DNA from: Chloroflexota bacterium
GTDB lineage: Bacteria > Chloroflexota > Anaerolineae > Aggregatilineales > Phototrophicaceae
Assembly (NCBI GenBank): GCA_020161935.1
Contig: JAIUNI010000006.1
Coordinates: 124,001 to 188,000, forward strand
Direction of reading: 5' to 3'
Length of the DNA: 64,000 nt
The notes under the pieces were generated by a model that saw only the letters and a list, made by a program, of their open reading frames with translations, did not search any database and was not told the DNA's origin. How positions within the stretch are numbered: the stretch's first letter is position 1; each line of letters begins with the position of its first letter. A program made the position numbers and the translations under genes. Below, one piece after another: positions 36,836-45,830 of the stretch.

Positions 36836-37831
36836 TCAAACTTTAGTGTCCGTTTTTGTGGGGGCAGCGGTTTGAAGGGCGCTGGCGAGGGTGAGCAGCG
36901 GTTCCGGCCATTTGAGGGTATCGCGCAGCCAAGCGGGGTTGGTGTACTCCGGGTTGAGGGTGATGGCTTGCTGCCACGCGATTTGGGCTTCGGCGTGGCG
37001 ATTGAGGGCTTGGTAGGCGAGGGCTTTTAGGGCGAGTAATTCAGGGGTTATTTTATCTTCAAGGCGCAGGCTATCGAGATCTGCTAACGCACCCTGATAG
37101 TTACCCATGAGCAATTGAGCATGTCCCCGGCGCAAGTAGAGCATCGACTTAACGGCTGGTTGATTCTCTTTGACTGCTAAACCGCTGTTGCATTCAAAGA
37201 GTGCTTGCTGCGGATCATGCTTTTGCAAGTAAATATCGGCTTTGTTGGCATAGATGTTGGTGAGGCTGTAGGTGAAAGACCACAACGCAGGTTGAGGCTG
37301 AACGGGCTTTGTCTTAGCAAGCTTAAGTGCCGTATCGTAATCATTTAGCGCCACATCGTGAGCTTTTAAATTCTGGTTCAAAACAGCTCGTTGGGCGTAC
37401 AGAATACCTGAATTTGGACTTAACTTCATGAAATAACTGTAGAAACGTACGCCGACACCTGGCTTGCCCAAATTGGCGGATAACTGCCCTGTATACATCA
37501 CGAAAATCGGCGGCCACACGAATATGACAATGAGCAGGAACAAGAAAATGACCATGAAAACATCTAGGGGGAAAATGCCTAACAGGGAAAGCATGAGCAC
37601 TAACAGAGGGCCGAAAACCGCGATGATCGGATAAAGCAGGTTGTAGCTCACACGCAGAATGTTCTTGAAACGTGGAAAGCGGTTAGCGGCTATGACCGTT
37701 GCAATCATTAAGCCAATCAGGCCAATACCAACTGGCAGACTTGGATCATTTACGCCCGATGTCATCACAAAAATGACGATTAAAACTCCAACCATAAGCG
37801 TTATTGCCACTTGTCGCGCTATAGACTGCAT
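36836..37831 (-). CDS. TPR-containing membrane protein
   Basis: A 331-residue protein with four hydrophobic segments in the first ~120 residues and TPR-like repeats after that. The C-terminus (ALKALAYQALNRHAEAQIAW ... NPAWLRDTLKWPEPLLTLA) is nearly the same as that of its neighbour at 37926, so the two are tandem duplicates that have diverged mainly in the membrane part. Function unknown; probably a scaffold. Start at the ATG at 37831. Confidence 0.78.
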   Translation of the reverse strand: MQSIARQVAITLMVGVLIVIFVMTSGVNDPSLPVGIGLIGLMIATVIAANRFPRFKNILRVSYNLLYPIIAVFGPLLVLMLSLLGIFPLDVFMVIFLFLLIVIFVWPPIFVMYTGQLSANLGKPGVGVRFYSYFMKLSPNSGILYAQRAVLNQNLKAHDVALNDYDTALKLAKTKPVQPQPALWSFTYSLTNIYANKADIYLQKHDPQQALFECNSGLAVKENQPAVKSMLYLRRGHAQLLMGNYQGALADLDSLRLEDKITPELLALKALAYQALNRHAEAQIAWQQAITLNPEYTNPAWLRDTLKWPEPLLTLASALQTAAPTKTDTKV

Positions 37832-37925
37832 CTGCAATTTGCCCCTAAAAATCTATGACTGAGTTCGATGTATTAGTCTTATTTTAGGGGCTTAGGTGCA
37901 CGTTGTTCGGTTGAGATTTAGCTGT

Positions 37926-38783
37926 TTACGGCATATGCTGTTGGATGGCGGTGGCGAGGGTGAGAAGCGGTTCAGGCAGTAGGAGCGTATCGCGCAGCCA
38001 AGCGGGATTGGCATAGTTGGGGTTGAGGGTGATAGCTTGCTGCCATGCGGCTTGAGCTTCAGCAGGGCGGTTGAGAGCTTGGTAGGCGAGGGCTTTTAGG
38101 GCGTGTATATCGTTTTCAACTGCCGCCTCGTCTGGTTCGAGTTCATTATCGAAGTAGAGCGAATCGAGATTGTTCAGTGCATCCTCATAGCTACCGCTGA
38201 TGATTTGAGCATAGGCTCGACGGTATTCCCAATAGAGAGTTAATGACTGCTTCGCCTCGTTTAGTTGAAGCGCGGCATCAAATTCTGTAACTGCCTCTTG
38301 GGGCTTACCTTGAACAAGATAAAGCTCGGCTTTGCTGACATGAATAAAGGCAGCACTGTAACTGACTGACCAAAATGGTGGTTTTGCCAAATGCGCTTTT
38401 TGGTCAGCGATTGCCAGCGCCTTGTCATAATCCGCAAGAGCGTTTTCAACATCACCACGTTTTTGCCTGACGACAGCGCGATTGGCGAAGGCAAATCCAA
38501 ATTGGGGTGCGAACCGGAGCATAAGGGAATAATATGTTTCGGCGGAATTCAGCAAGCCAAATGAGATTAGCAGCGGCCCCAGCGCAAATACAAATAGCGG
38601 GCGGTAGAAAATTATTACCAAGCCTGCAAGCGATAGGACAAAGATTAGGGCATCCATTTCGCCCCGTAAAAAACCGACCACTAAACCAATAGGCAATATT
38701 AAAAGGGCAGCAAACATCACGAGCAGCGCAATTTGCCCAATAACTTGGTTGGTTGATTTGGGTCGCGGGAACATTTCAGCCAA
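37926..38783 (-). CDS. TPR-containing membrane protein (tandem paralogue)
   Basis: A 285-residue protein, two to four membrane segments near the N-terminus, then TPR repeats ending in ALKALAYQALNRPAEAQAAW and NPAWLRDTLLLPEPLLTLA, matching the gene at 36836. The start may be TTG at 38783, with AAAGGA about nine bases upstream; an ATG three codons on is the alternative. Transcribed toward its paralogue with a 94-bp gap. Confidence 0.78.
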   Translation of the reverse strand: MAEMFPRPKSTNQVIGQIALLVMFAALLILPIGLVVGFLRGEMDALIFVLSLAGLVIIFYRPLFVFALGPLLISFGLLNSAETYYSLMLRFAPQFGFAFANRAVVRQKRGDVENALADYDKALAIADQKAHLAKPPFWSVSYSAAFIHVSKAELYLVQGKPQEAVTEFDAALQLNEAKQSLTLYWEYRRAYAQIISGSYEDALNNLDSLYFDNELEPDEAAVENDIHALKALAYQALNRPAEAQAAWQQAITLNPNYANPAWLRDTLLLPEPLLTLATAIQQHMP

Positions 38784-38922
38784 GTGGCGGCATCCTTTAT
38801 AAGCGGTTATCGCATGATTATAGGCGAGAAGAGAATATGTTAGACCCCATAAAACGGGTGGGTTTGTAGAAGGTGTACAGTCGTGTGGTTGTAGAGCGGA
38901 TGATGTGTGTGATGGGTGGGGC

Positions 38923-39047
38923 GGACAGCCTGTCTGCTGTCCCTACAGCCGTGGGGAGGTGGGTGGCACGGAGGAGGCGCGCCTCCTCCCTACAGGTAGT
39001 CGAACTATGAGATTGGGGCAGTGGGCTTGCCAGCGGCAAGCCCCTAC
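38923..39047. repeat. Cluster of three palindromes with CTACA flanks
   Basis: Within 125 bp: GGACAGC...GCTGTCC then CTACAG (38923-38947); GGAGGAGGCGCGCCTCCTCC, a perfect 20-bp palindrome, then CTACAG (38970-38994); and GGGCTTGCC-agc-GGCAAGCCC then CTACAA (39023-39048). Three different stems, one shared flank. No gene lies in 38784-39069. Confidence 0.85.
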
Positions 39048-39069
39048 AACGTGGTTCGATTGTGCGCGG

Positions 39070-40455
39070 TTACTGCACATCCTCTTGAACAAGGTCATAT
39101 AACATTTCGGCGGCGAGGCGGTTGGCTTCGATGCTGGGGTGCGAGTCGAAGCGGTTCACCAAGAGGCTGAGGGTAGGCTCATCCGCGAGGACGGTGCTGA
39201 TGTCGGCGATCTGGGCGTTCGGCTTATCGGCGAAGAAGTCACGCACACGCTGGAGGGCAGGCTGCGATTCCTTGATGGCGGCGAGCTGAGGCCAGAGCAG
39301 GACGATCAGTTTGGCATCGTGGTCAACTGTCCAGTCATAGAATTTTTGCAGGTTGCCCTGATGTTCACCCCACACGGCATCATCCAAGTGGGCGCGGATG
39401 AGAATGTCGGTGAAGTTGGTGTTCTTTTGCGGCGAGGTGAACTGGGCGATGTTGTAGTAGGCGTAGTTGGGGGCGAAGAAGTTCAGGATGAACCAGCCGA
39501 GGGGCGTGTTCAAATCTTGAAAGTTAAAGACGCTGTTGGGGTTGGTTTCAGGGTTGCGGAATAGGATGTAGTCGACATCGTTCATGTAGTAGGAAAGGAC
39601 GACGACCTTCGGCACACGCGGCGGCTTAAGGTTATCGTAGTATGCGCCGAGGTAAGCGGTTTCGACATCGGTATCCCAGCCGGATTGGGCGACGGTGTTG
39701 ACATCGAAAGTATCGCCGAGCATCTTTTCGAGTACCTGCGGGTAGGTGTCGTCGATGTTGCTGATGCCATGACCAGCGGTGAACGAGTCGCCAACGATGG
39801 CGATGGTCGTCAGGTCGGGCGAATCGGGCTTGGGTTCGTGGTCACGGTAGCCGAGCGAATTCTTGAAGGGGTAGTAGAAGTTCTCGTACCACCAGTAGTT
39901 CATGGCGGTGAAGCCGTAGCCATCGGTGGTGATGTAGAAAATCCGCAGGTAGGCTTCCGCACCCCAGAATAAGAGCAGGATAGTCGTCAGGGTGACGAGT
40001 ACGCCTGTCCATTTGCTGCTGCCGAGGCGTGCGCCCATCGCGCGGGTGGTCGCCACGTCAGCATCATAACCCACAAGGAAAATGAACAGCCAGCCGAGGC
40101 TGAACAGGTAGCAGAACTCCGGGTTGGATAAGCCGCGCCCGTTGGTGGGTTGGGCTTTATAGACCCACCAGCCGACCGCCAGCGTGAGGAACACCAGCAT
40201 CAAGAACCAGTAGAGTACCGGATGGGCGCGCAGCCAGCGGACGGGCGCACGCAGCAGGGCAGGGCGGGTGCTGGTGAACACGGTGAGCAGGGTTACGCCG
40301 ATAATGATGACCACGGCGGGCATGATCCATAGGGTCGGTGATAACGTGCTGCCGGTGTCGGTTGCTGTGGTGACGGTTGGCGCAGCGGCGATGCCGGTGA
40401 TGACCGCGCCAATCGCCAGCAGTATCCAGATGATTTTGAGGAAGCGTGAGTTCAT
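39070..40455 (-). CDS. SGNH/GDSL-type hydrolase with N-terminal membrane domain
   Basis: A 461-residue protein: five or so membrane helices in the first ~180 residues, then an extracytoplasmic SGNH hydrolase domain. The nucleophile block is IAIVGDSFTAGHG, an oxyanion Asn is likely in VVVLSYYMND, and the catalytic Asp-His pair is DSHPSIEAN near the C-terminus. Similar proteins act in cell-surface polysaccharide acyl turnover, but the substrate here is not known. Confidence 0.85.
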   Translation of the reverse strand: MNSRFLKIIWILLAIGAVITGIAAAPTVTTATDTGSTLSPTLWIMPAVVIIIGVTLLTVFTSTRPALLRAPVRWLRAHPVLYWFLMLVFLTLAVGWWVYKAQPTNGRGLSNPEFCYLFSLGWLFIFLVGYDADVATTRAMGARLGSSKWTGVLVTLTTILLLFWGAEAYLRIFYITTDGYGFTAMNYWWYENFYYPFKNSLGYRDHEPKPDSPDLTTIAIVGDSFTAGHGISNIDDTYPQVLEKMLGDTFDVNTVAQSGWDTDVETAYLGAYYDNLKPPRVPKVVVLSYYMNDVDYILFRNPETNPNSVFNFQDLNTPLGWFILNFFAPNYAYYNIAQFTSPQKNTNFTDILIRAHLDDAVWGEHQGNLQKFYDWTVDHDAKLIVLLWPQLAAIKESQPALQRVRDFFADKPNAQIADISTVLADEPTLSLLVNRFDSHPSIEANRLAAEMLYDLVQEDVQ

Positions 40456-40484
40456 GAAAGTTACTTTGTGGTTAGCCTGATTGG

Positions 40485-40778
40485 TTATAGAGTCTTTTGC
40501 TTTTTGCGTTTGCGGGCTTCGGCAATTGCAGCCTGCCGTTCTGCGATGATCGCCGGGTCGGGTGGCTGCGCCTGATGATCTTTGGTGTAGTAAGTCATGA
40601 CAACCGACAGCGGATCGATGCCCATCTGACGAACGTTGAGGACTTCGATGCCTACAATTTGATCGTTCTCATCTAAGTCAATTGTGATTGAGTCACTTAA
40701 TGCGCGGGTATCAATCGCCAAGTTATCAGTTAGTTTAATGTACATCGCATCGACGGTATGGTCGTAGGTCATGTTCAT
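40485..40778 (-). CDS. DUF2283-family protein
   Basis: A 97-residue protein with the DUF2283 pattern: an N-terminal YDHTVDAMYIKLTD, then ITIDLDENDQIVGIEVLN. The family is small, of unknown function, and often found beside toxin-antitoxin genes; no partner is visible here. GAGGTG places the start at the ATG at 40778 rather than the TTG four codons earlier. The C-terminus is strongly basic. Confidence 0.85.
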   Translation of the reverse strand: MNMTYDHTVDAMYIKLTDNLAIDTRALSDSITIDLDENDQIVGIEVLNVRQMGIDPLSVVMTYYTKDHQAQPPDPAIIAERQAAIAEARKRKKQKTL

Positions 40779-40812
40779 GACGCACCTCAAAAATTATGTG
40801 AAAGTTTGGCGC

Positions 40813-40837
40813 GGATGAGGCACGCCTCATCCCTACA
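40813..40837. repeat. Palindrome GGATGAGGC-ac-GCCTCATCC plus CTACAG flank
   Basis: Perfect 9-bp arms and the shared CTACAG flank. A decayed relative, GCCAGCGGC...CCCTACA, follows near 40887-40910. Confidence 0.85.
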
Positions 40838-40945
40838 GTAATTATCACGCGACCATTATAAAGCATTCTGTGTCTGGTGAGGGTTTGCCAGCGGCACTTC
40901 CAGCCCTACAACCCCACCAATTGCTTACTGCGTTTGTTGTAAATG

Positions 40946-41725
40946 TTACAGCGTGTCCTTCACACAGCGGAAGCCGACGAACCAGTCGCGGGTTTCTTGA
41001 TCGGCGCTGAAGCGCGAGGTCATGCCTGCGCCGAAGTCGATGTAGTTATGGACACCGCCGCGATACACACGGTCGACGGTGGTGTCGGCTAAATCCTCAC
41101 GGCCATCAGTAGCGGTGTAGGGGTAGCGGGCGTAGGCGCTGCTAACCCATTCCCAGACGTTGCCCGCCATATCGAGCGCACCGACCCACGACGCACCATC
41201 GGGCTTGCTGCCGACTTCGGCGGTCTGGTTGTTGTTGTTCTGGTCGAACACCAAGAAGTCGCCTACAAGGTCGCTGCCCCACGGGTACATCAGGTTATCC
41301 GGCCCGCGTCCGGCGTACTCCCACTCGGCCTCGGTGGGGAGGCGACCGCCACGGCTGACGCAGAAATCCCGCGCTTCCGACCAGAGCAGGTTGCCGCGCG
41401 GCTGGTTATCACCGGGAAACGCGCCTTCCGAGCCGAACTGTTTATTGGTCACTTCGGTTTTGTCGATCCAATAGGGCGCGGTGAAACATACCTGCGAGGC
41501 AGGGCGTTCGTCGCGGCGGCCCGCGTCGCTGCCCATCATGAAGCAGCCGGGCGGCACCTGCACCATGACCACGCCGTCAACCGTTTGTTCGACCGGAGTC
41601 CAATCGGCGTTGGCGGTGACGGGTTCAACAGGCACAGTCGTTGGTGGTGGGGGAGTCGCGGTGGGCGCGGCGGGTGTCGGGTTGCAGGCGGCGAGGAGGG
41701 CGAGAGCGGCGAGGGAAACCCCCAC
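40946..41725 (-). CDS. Formylglycine-generating-enzyme-like (SUMF1) lipoprotein
   Basis: The body is an FGE-sulfatase domain: PGCFMMGSDAGRRDERP, YWIDKTEVTNKQFG, GGRLPTEAEWEYAGRG, GNVWEWVSS, VYRGGVHN and the ending FVGFRCVKD. It lacks the obvious paired cysteines of active FGE near the C-terminus, so it may be a binding relative. The frame is open to 41914, but those codons cross a REP-like repeat; from the GTG at 41725 the protein starts MGVSLAALALLAAC, a short signal peptide with a lipobox. A GGGAGG within the repeat lies six bases before this GTG. Confidence 0.82.
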   Translation of the reverse strand: MGVSLAALALLAACNPTPAAPTATPPPPTTVPVEPVTANADWTPVEQTVDGVVMVQVPPGCFMMGSDAGRRDERPASQVCFTAPYWIDKTEVTNKQFGSEGAFPGDNQPRGNLLWSEARDFCVSRGGRLPTEAEWEYAGRGPDNLMYPWGSDLVGDFLVFDQNNNNQTAEVGSKPDGASWVGALDMAGNVWEWVSSAYARYPYTATDGREDLADTTVDRVYRGGVHNYIDFGAGMTSRFSADQETRDWFVGFRCVKDTL

Positions 41726-41756
41726 CCCAGCCCTCCCCCGCAAGCGAGGGAGGGAG
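41719..41756. repeat. REP-like element overlapping the start of the SUMF1-like gene
   Basis: CCCCCACCCCAGCCCTCCCC followed by CGCAAGCGAGGGAGGG, the same class as 14451-14487. Read on the minus strand it supplies both a purine-rich ribosome-binding-like tract and the GTG start of the lipoprotein. Confidence 0.75.
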
Positions 41757-41972
41757 AAAATACGAGGAACGGTCTTAGACCATTCCCTACGAAAATCAAA
41801 AAAATGGACGATGCCCAATGTTGATTTTTGAACTTGTGACTTGAAACTTGTAACTTGAGTCTTCATAGACACTTGCAACTTGATAATGGTGACGAAAGAC
41901 CAATGACTACCCATTGGCGACTGTTATAATACCCTACGTTGCTAGGGTTGGATATAAGGAAAGCACGCGCTT

Positions 41973-43160
41973 ATGCACCGCCGAATACTGCTCATTATCA
42001 CGTTTTTATTCATGGTCAATATCGCTGCCGCGCAGGACGCGACCGCTGAACCCATGCCGCTGCCGGAGGGTGTCCCTGATCCGGCGGGATACGAGTGGGC
42101 GCTGGTGGCGGATGGGTTCGACAGCCCGATTGGAATTGTTCCGGCGAACGATGGCACAAGCCGCATGTTCGCGTGGGAGCAAAACGGCAAGATGTGGGTC
42201 ATTAACGGCGAGGAAGTGAGCTTTGAACCGTTCCTCGACATCGGCGATTTGATCCCGCCATCGGTATTCCAAGGTGGCTACAGCGAACAGGGTTTGCTGG
42301 GCGTGGCGTTCCATCCGCAGTATGCCGAAAACGGCTACTTCTACATCCACTATTCGGATGTGAACGGCGATACGACCATCGCGCGGTACAAGGTGAGCAG
42401 CGACCCTGAGGTAGCTGACCCCGCCAGCGGCACGATCTTGCTCTCGGTTGACCAACCGTACCCTGACCACAACGGCGGACAGCTTGCTTTCGGGCCGGAT
42501 GGCTACCTGTACATCGGACTCGGTGACGGCGGCAACCCTGATGACCCGCTGCGGAACGGGCAGAACCTGAACACGCTGCTGGGTAAGCTCCTGCGGATTG
42601 ACGTGAACGCCACGCCGTACAAAGTGCCAGCGGATAACCCGTTCGTCGGGCGTTCGGATGCCAAGCCGGAAATCTGGGCGTACGGGCTGCGGAATCCGTT
42701 CCGTTTCAGCTTCGACCGCGAGACCGGCGACCTGTTCATCGGCGACGTGGGACAGTGGGATTACGAGGAAGTTGACTTCGCACCAGCGGGGGTGGGCGGG
42801 CAGAATTACGGCTGGAGCGCGTATCAGGGGATGCACGAGTACATCAAGCAGACCAAGCCGATTGACGACAGCCGATTGACGCTGCCGATTTTAGAGTACA
42901 CGCATGTGTATGGCTGCTCGATTACCGGCGGTTATATCTACCGCGGCGAGGCGCTGCCGGACATGAACGGCGTGTACATCTACGGTGATTATTGCAACGG
43001 GCGCATGTGGGCGGCGGTGAAGAACGGCGATGTGTGGCAGGGTGGGGTATGGATGGAAACCGGACTCACCATTACTTCTTTTGGCGAAGATGAATCCGGT
43101 GAACTTTATCTGATCGATTATAAGGGCGGTATTTATAAGCTGGTGGCGGCGCAGTCGTAA
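41973..43160 (+). CDS. Secreted PQQ-type glucose/sorbosone dehydrogenase-like protein
   Basis: A 395-residue protein with a signal peptide (about 1-20, cleaved near AAAQD) and a six-bladed propeller of the soluble glucose dehydrogenase/Hhip-like family. EQGLLGVAFHPQYAENGYFY, GQLAFGPDGYLYIGLGDGG, NTLLGKLLRIDV and EIWAYGLRNPFRFSFD are family signatures. It would oxidise aldose sugars outside the membrane with PQQ; no PQQ biosynthesis genes are in the window. AAGGAAA lies nine bases before the ATG. Confidence 0.92.
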   Translation: MHRRILLIITFLFMVNIAAAQDATAEPMPLPEGVPDPAGYEWALVADGFDSPIGIVPANDGTSRMFAWEQNGKMWVINGEEVSFEPFLDIGDLIPPSVFQGGYSEQGLLGVAFHPQYAENGYFYIHYSDVNGDTTIARYKVSSDPEVADPASGTILLSVDQPYPDHNGGQLAFGPDGYLYIGLGDGGNPDDPLRNGQNLNTLLGKLLRIDVNATPYKVPADNPFVGRSDAKPEIWAYGLRNPFRFSFDRETGDLFIGDVGQWDYEEVDFAPAGVGGQNYGWSAYQGMHEYIKQTKPIDDSRLTLPILEYTHVYGCSITGGYIYRGEALPDMNGVYIYGDYCNGRMWAAVKNGDVWQGGVWMETGLTITSFGEDESGELYLIDYKGGIYKLVAAQS

Positions 43161-43595
43161 TTACGGTTCGCGCGGTGGCAGCTTGGCAATGTCGAACCAG
43201 AAGTTTTCGACGCTCTTGACCACATCCAAGAACTCGTCCATATCCGCCGGTTTGGTGATGTACGAGTTGGCGTGACGGGCATAGCTGGACACGATGTCGT
43301 CGTGGCTGCTGGATGTCGTCAAGACCAGTACCGGAATCAGTTTGAAGTCAGTGTCGTTTTTGATTTCTTCGAGCAGTTCACGCCCATCTTTGCGGGGCAG
43401 GTTGAGGTCGAGCAGCATGATGTCGGGACGCAGCGCGTTGGCATAACGGCCTTCGCGGCGGAGGAAGGACATGGCTTCCACGCCATCAGAAACCATGCTC
43501 ACCTGTGTTTTCAGTTTGCTTTCTTTGAGCGCCTCTAAAATCAGCCGGGCATCCCCCGGATTATCCTCAACGAGTAGTATATGAATATCATTCAT
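43161..43595 (-). CDS. CheY-like response regulator (Rcp1 type)
   Basis: A 144-residue single receiver domain. Acidic pocket in LLVEDNPGDARLI, phosphorylated Asp in DIMLLDLNLPRKDG, Thr in VLVLTTSSS and Lys in SYITKPADMDEF. The spacing and the NLPRKDG motif match the Rcp1-like group that pairs with phytochrome- or GAF-type kinases. No output domain. AAGGG precedes the ATG at 43595. Stop codon adjacent to that of the convergent dehydrogenase. Confidence 0.92.
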   Translation of the reverse strand: MNDIHILLVEDNPGDARLILEALKESKLKTQVSMVSDGVEAMSFLRREGRYANALRPDIMLLDLNLPRKDGRELLEEIKNDTDFKLIPVLVLTTSSSHDDIVSSYARHANSYITKPADMDEFLDVVKSVENFWFDIAKLPPREP

Positions 43596-43746
43596 GATTG
43601 CACCCTTGTTGGTTGATGCGTGCATCTTAAGGTAATGTAATGCAGCTTACCACAATCTTCCCGCGAGGGTATGGGGTAATGCGCCTAGTCGTAAAGGCTA
43701 GGTGACTGGTCGGGTATCACCCATATGGACTATTTCGAGGAAGATG

Positions 43747-45777
43747 ATGCAATCTGAGGGGAAGGCTTTGCCTCAAAGGCGCGAACGCACAGCCATCATG
43801 CGCGTTACGCCGATTTTACTTTGCCTTCTTTCGCTGGGGTGTTTGTTGGTTTTCACGCTCTTATCCCGTGCCAGCGGGAACAACCTCGCGCTGCTGCCTG
43901 TGGTGGGGCTGGTGTTCGTTCTGGCAGGGGGGCTTGTTGGCTTGTTATCGCGATACCAGCCGCTGGACGCACTCGTTCGAGGTTGGCACATCGAACCCCA
44001 AAGTGGTGCAAGTCACCCGACCCGTTCGAGTTCCCTCAACCGGCTGCTTGTGGGGGCAGGGGTGCTGCTAGAACTGGCTGTGATTGAAATCAACGGGTCA
44101 TTTTTTCAAATCGGTTTATTCAAAAACGTTCACTATCTGGTTCAAGCCGCGCTGCTGCTCGGCGGTATCGCGCTGATCGTCGTTGGACTCAGCAGGCGCG
44201 ACTGGTGTTGGCCGACGATGAGCCGCAGTGATGGCGTTATGTTGGGCGGAGTCGTCCTGCTCGCCTTCGTGCTGCGGCTGGTGATGATCGACACCAGTAT
44301 TCGCCATTTCGTCGACGAGATCAATTTTATGGATGCTGTCGTCCGCCTTTGGGACAATCCCAATGTGGCGATCCTGCGCCCCTTTAGCGAGGTGACGGCC
44401 TTCACATGGCTTTACCCCATCGCGCAGCAGTTGAGCAGCAGCGTACTGGGTACCAACCTCGTCGGGCTGCGGGCGGTCAGCGCGGTTTTTGGAACGCTTA
44501 CGGTGGCGGTAGTGTATTTTTTCGCAAAGATGCTGTTTCATGACCAGAAGCTGGCGCTGTTGGCGGCCTTCCTGCTGGCGACCTTTCCACCGCACCTGCA
44601 CTTTAGCCGGATCGCGCTCAACAATATTGCAGACCCGTTCTTTGGCGTGATGGCGCTGGCCTTTTTGACACGCGGGTTGCAGTCGCAGCGTCGATCTGAC
44701 TATGTGGTGGCGGGGGCGCTGTTGGGGATGACGCAATATTTCTACGAGGGCGGGCGGCTGTTATTTCCGGGGTTAGCCGTGCTTGTGGGCGTGGTTTACG
44801 GCCTGACATTGGCTTATAAGCGACGGCATTGGCAAGGGTTCATATGGATGCTGCTGGTGGCGCTGATTGTGGCAGCACCGGTATACACGACATTGGCTGC
44901 TAACCGCGCGATTATGCTCCCCCGTTTATACAACGAGTCCATCGAGCCGAATTGGTATTTCAGCCTATTGACGTATGCCGACGCGGGACAAGGGGCATGG
45001 CTCAAACAACGCTACCTTGACCCCCTGCTGCTGTATTTCGCCCAGCCGGATTCGGGCTGGTTTTATGGTGGTCATGAGGCGCTCATTTTGCCCGTGATTG
45101 CGCCCTTTTTTCTATTGGGCATCCTGTGCCTGTTCTGGCGGCTGCGGTCGCACGGGAGTATCGTGCTGCTGTCGTGGATTTTGCTGACGGCGCTTGGCAA
45201 CAGTTTTCTGCGGGAGAGTGCTTCATCGCCGCGTTATGTGGTTGTGTTTCCGGCGCTGGTACTGGTTACCGCCATAGGATTGCGGTACGCGCTGAACGTT
45301 TTATTTGGCGAAACGCTAGCAAAGAGCCGGTACGCTTTGGTCAGCGGGGGCATCATTGTGGGGATGGCCTTCGGGCAGGTTGTTTATTATTTTTACGATC
45401 ATCTGCCGGTGTTTGAGCAGCAGATGACCAAGCCAGAAGAATGGGAGGATGCGCTTTTCCGGCTCACTGATTTGCCGGAAGGCACACACGCCCATTTCAT
45501 CATGGATGCACCGGTGCGGGATTTTAACGTCAGCACTTTTGTCCGCTACTGGCGGCTGGATGTTCGGGTGGATGTGAAGGCAGCGGATGCGATCACGGAT
45601 GCGTATCTTCAATCACTCGACCCCAATGCACCTCATGTCTTTTTTGTGAACGAGGTGCAAAGCGAAATCTTGACACGACTACGCGACTATTTCGTGCTAG
45701 CGCCGCCCGAACTCAGCCCATATGATGTGCCGTTGGCGAACCAGTTGATGCGGTATCGGGCTTCACCCTTACAATAA
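43747..45777 (+). CDS. GT39-like membrane glycosyltransferase
   Basis: A ~676-residue multispanning protein. The acidic catalytic motif is in IRHFVDEINFMDAV in the first large external loop, as in PMT/ArnT (GT39/GT83) enzymes that use polyprenyl-phosphate sugars. LRAVSAVFGTLTVAVVY followed by a run of membrane helices supports this. The C-terminal ~130 residues form an extracytoplasmic domain. GAGGA precedes the ATG at 43747 by six bases; the frame is open upstream without support. Confidence 0.85.
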   Translation: MQSEGKALPQRRERTAIMRVTPILLCLLSLGCLLVFTLLSRASGNNLALLPVVGLVFVLAGGLVGLLSRYQPLDALVRGWHIEPQSGASHPTRSSSLNRLLVGAGVLLELAVIEINGSFFQIGLFKNVHYLVQAALLLGGIALIVVGLSRRDWCWPTMSRSDGVMLGGVVLLAFVLRLVMIDTSIRHFVDEINFMDAVVRLWDNPNVAILRPFSEVTAFTWLYPIAQQLSSSVLGTNLVGLRAVSAVFGTLTVAVVYFFAKMLFHDQKLALLAAFLLATFPPHLHFSRIALNNIADPFFGVMALAFLTRGLQSQRRSDYVVAGALLGMTQYFYEGGRLLFPGLAVLVGVVYGLTLAYKRRHWQGFIWMLLVALIVAAPVYTTLAANRAIMLPRLYNESIEPNWYFSLLTYADAGQGAWLKQRYLDPLLLYFAQPDSGWFYGGHEALILPVIAPFFLLGILCLFWRLRSHGSIVLLSWILLTALGNSFLRESASSPRYVVVFPALVLVTAIGLRYALNVLFGETLAKSRYALVSGGIIVGMAFGQVVYYFYDHLPVFEQQMTKPEEWEDALFRLTDLPEGTHAHFIMDAPVRDFNVSTFVRYWRLDVRVDVKAADAITDAYLQSLDPNAPHVFFVNEVQSEILTRLRDYFVLAPPELSPYDVPLANQLMRYRASPLQ

Positions 45778-45830
45778 GCCCCCTATTCGAGCGTTATTGG
45801 ATTACGCACAGAATAATCATAAGGCCATGC

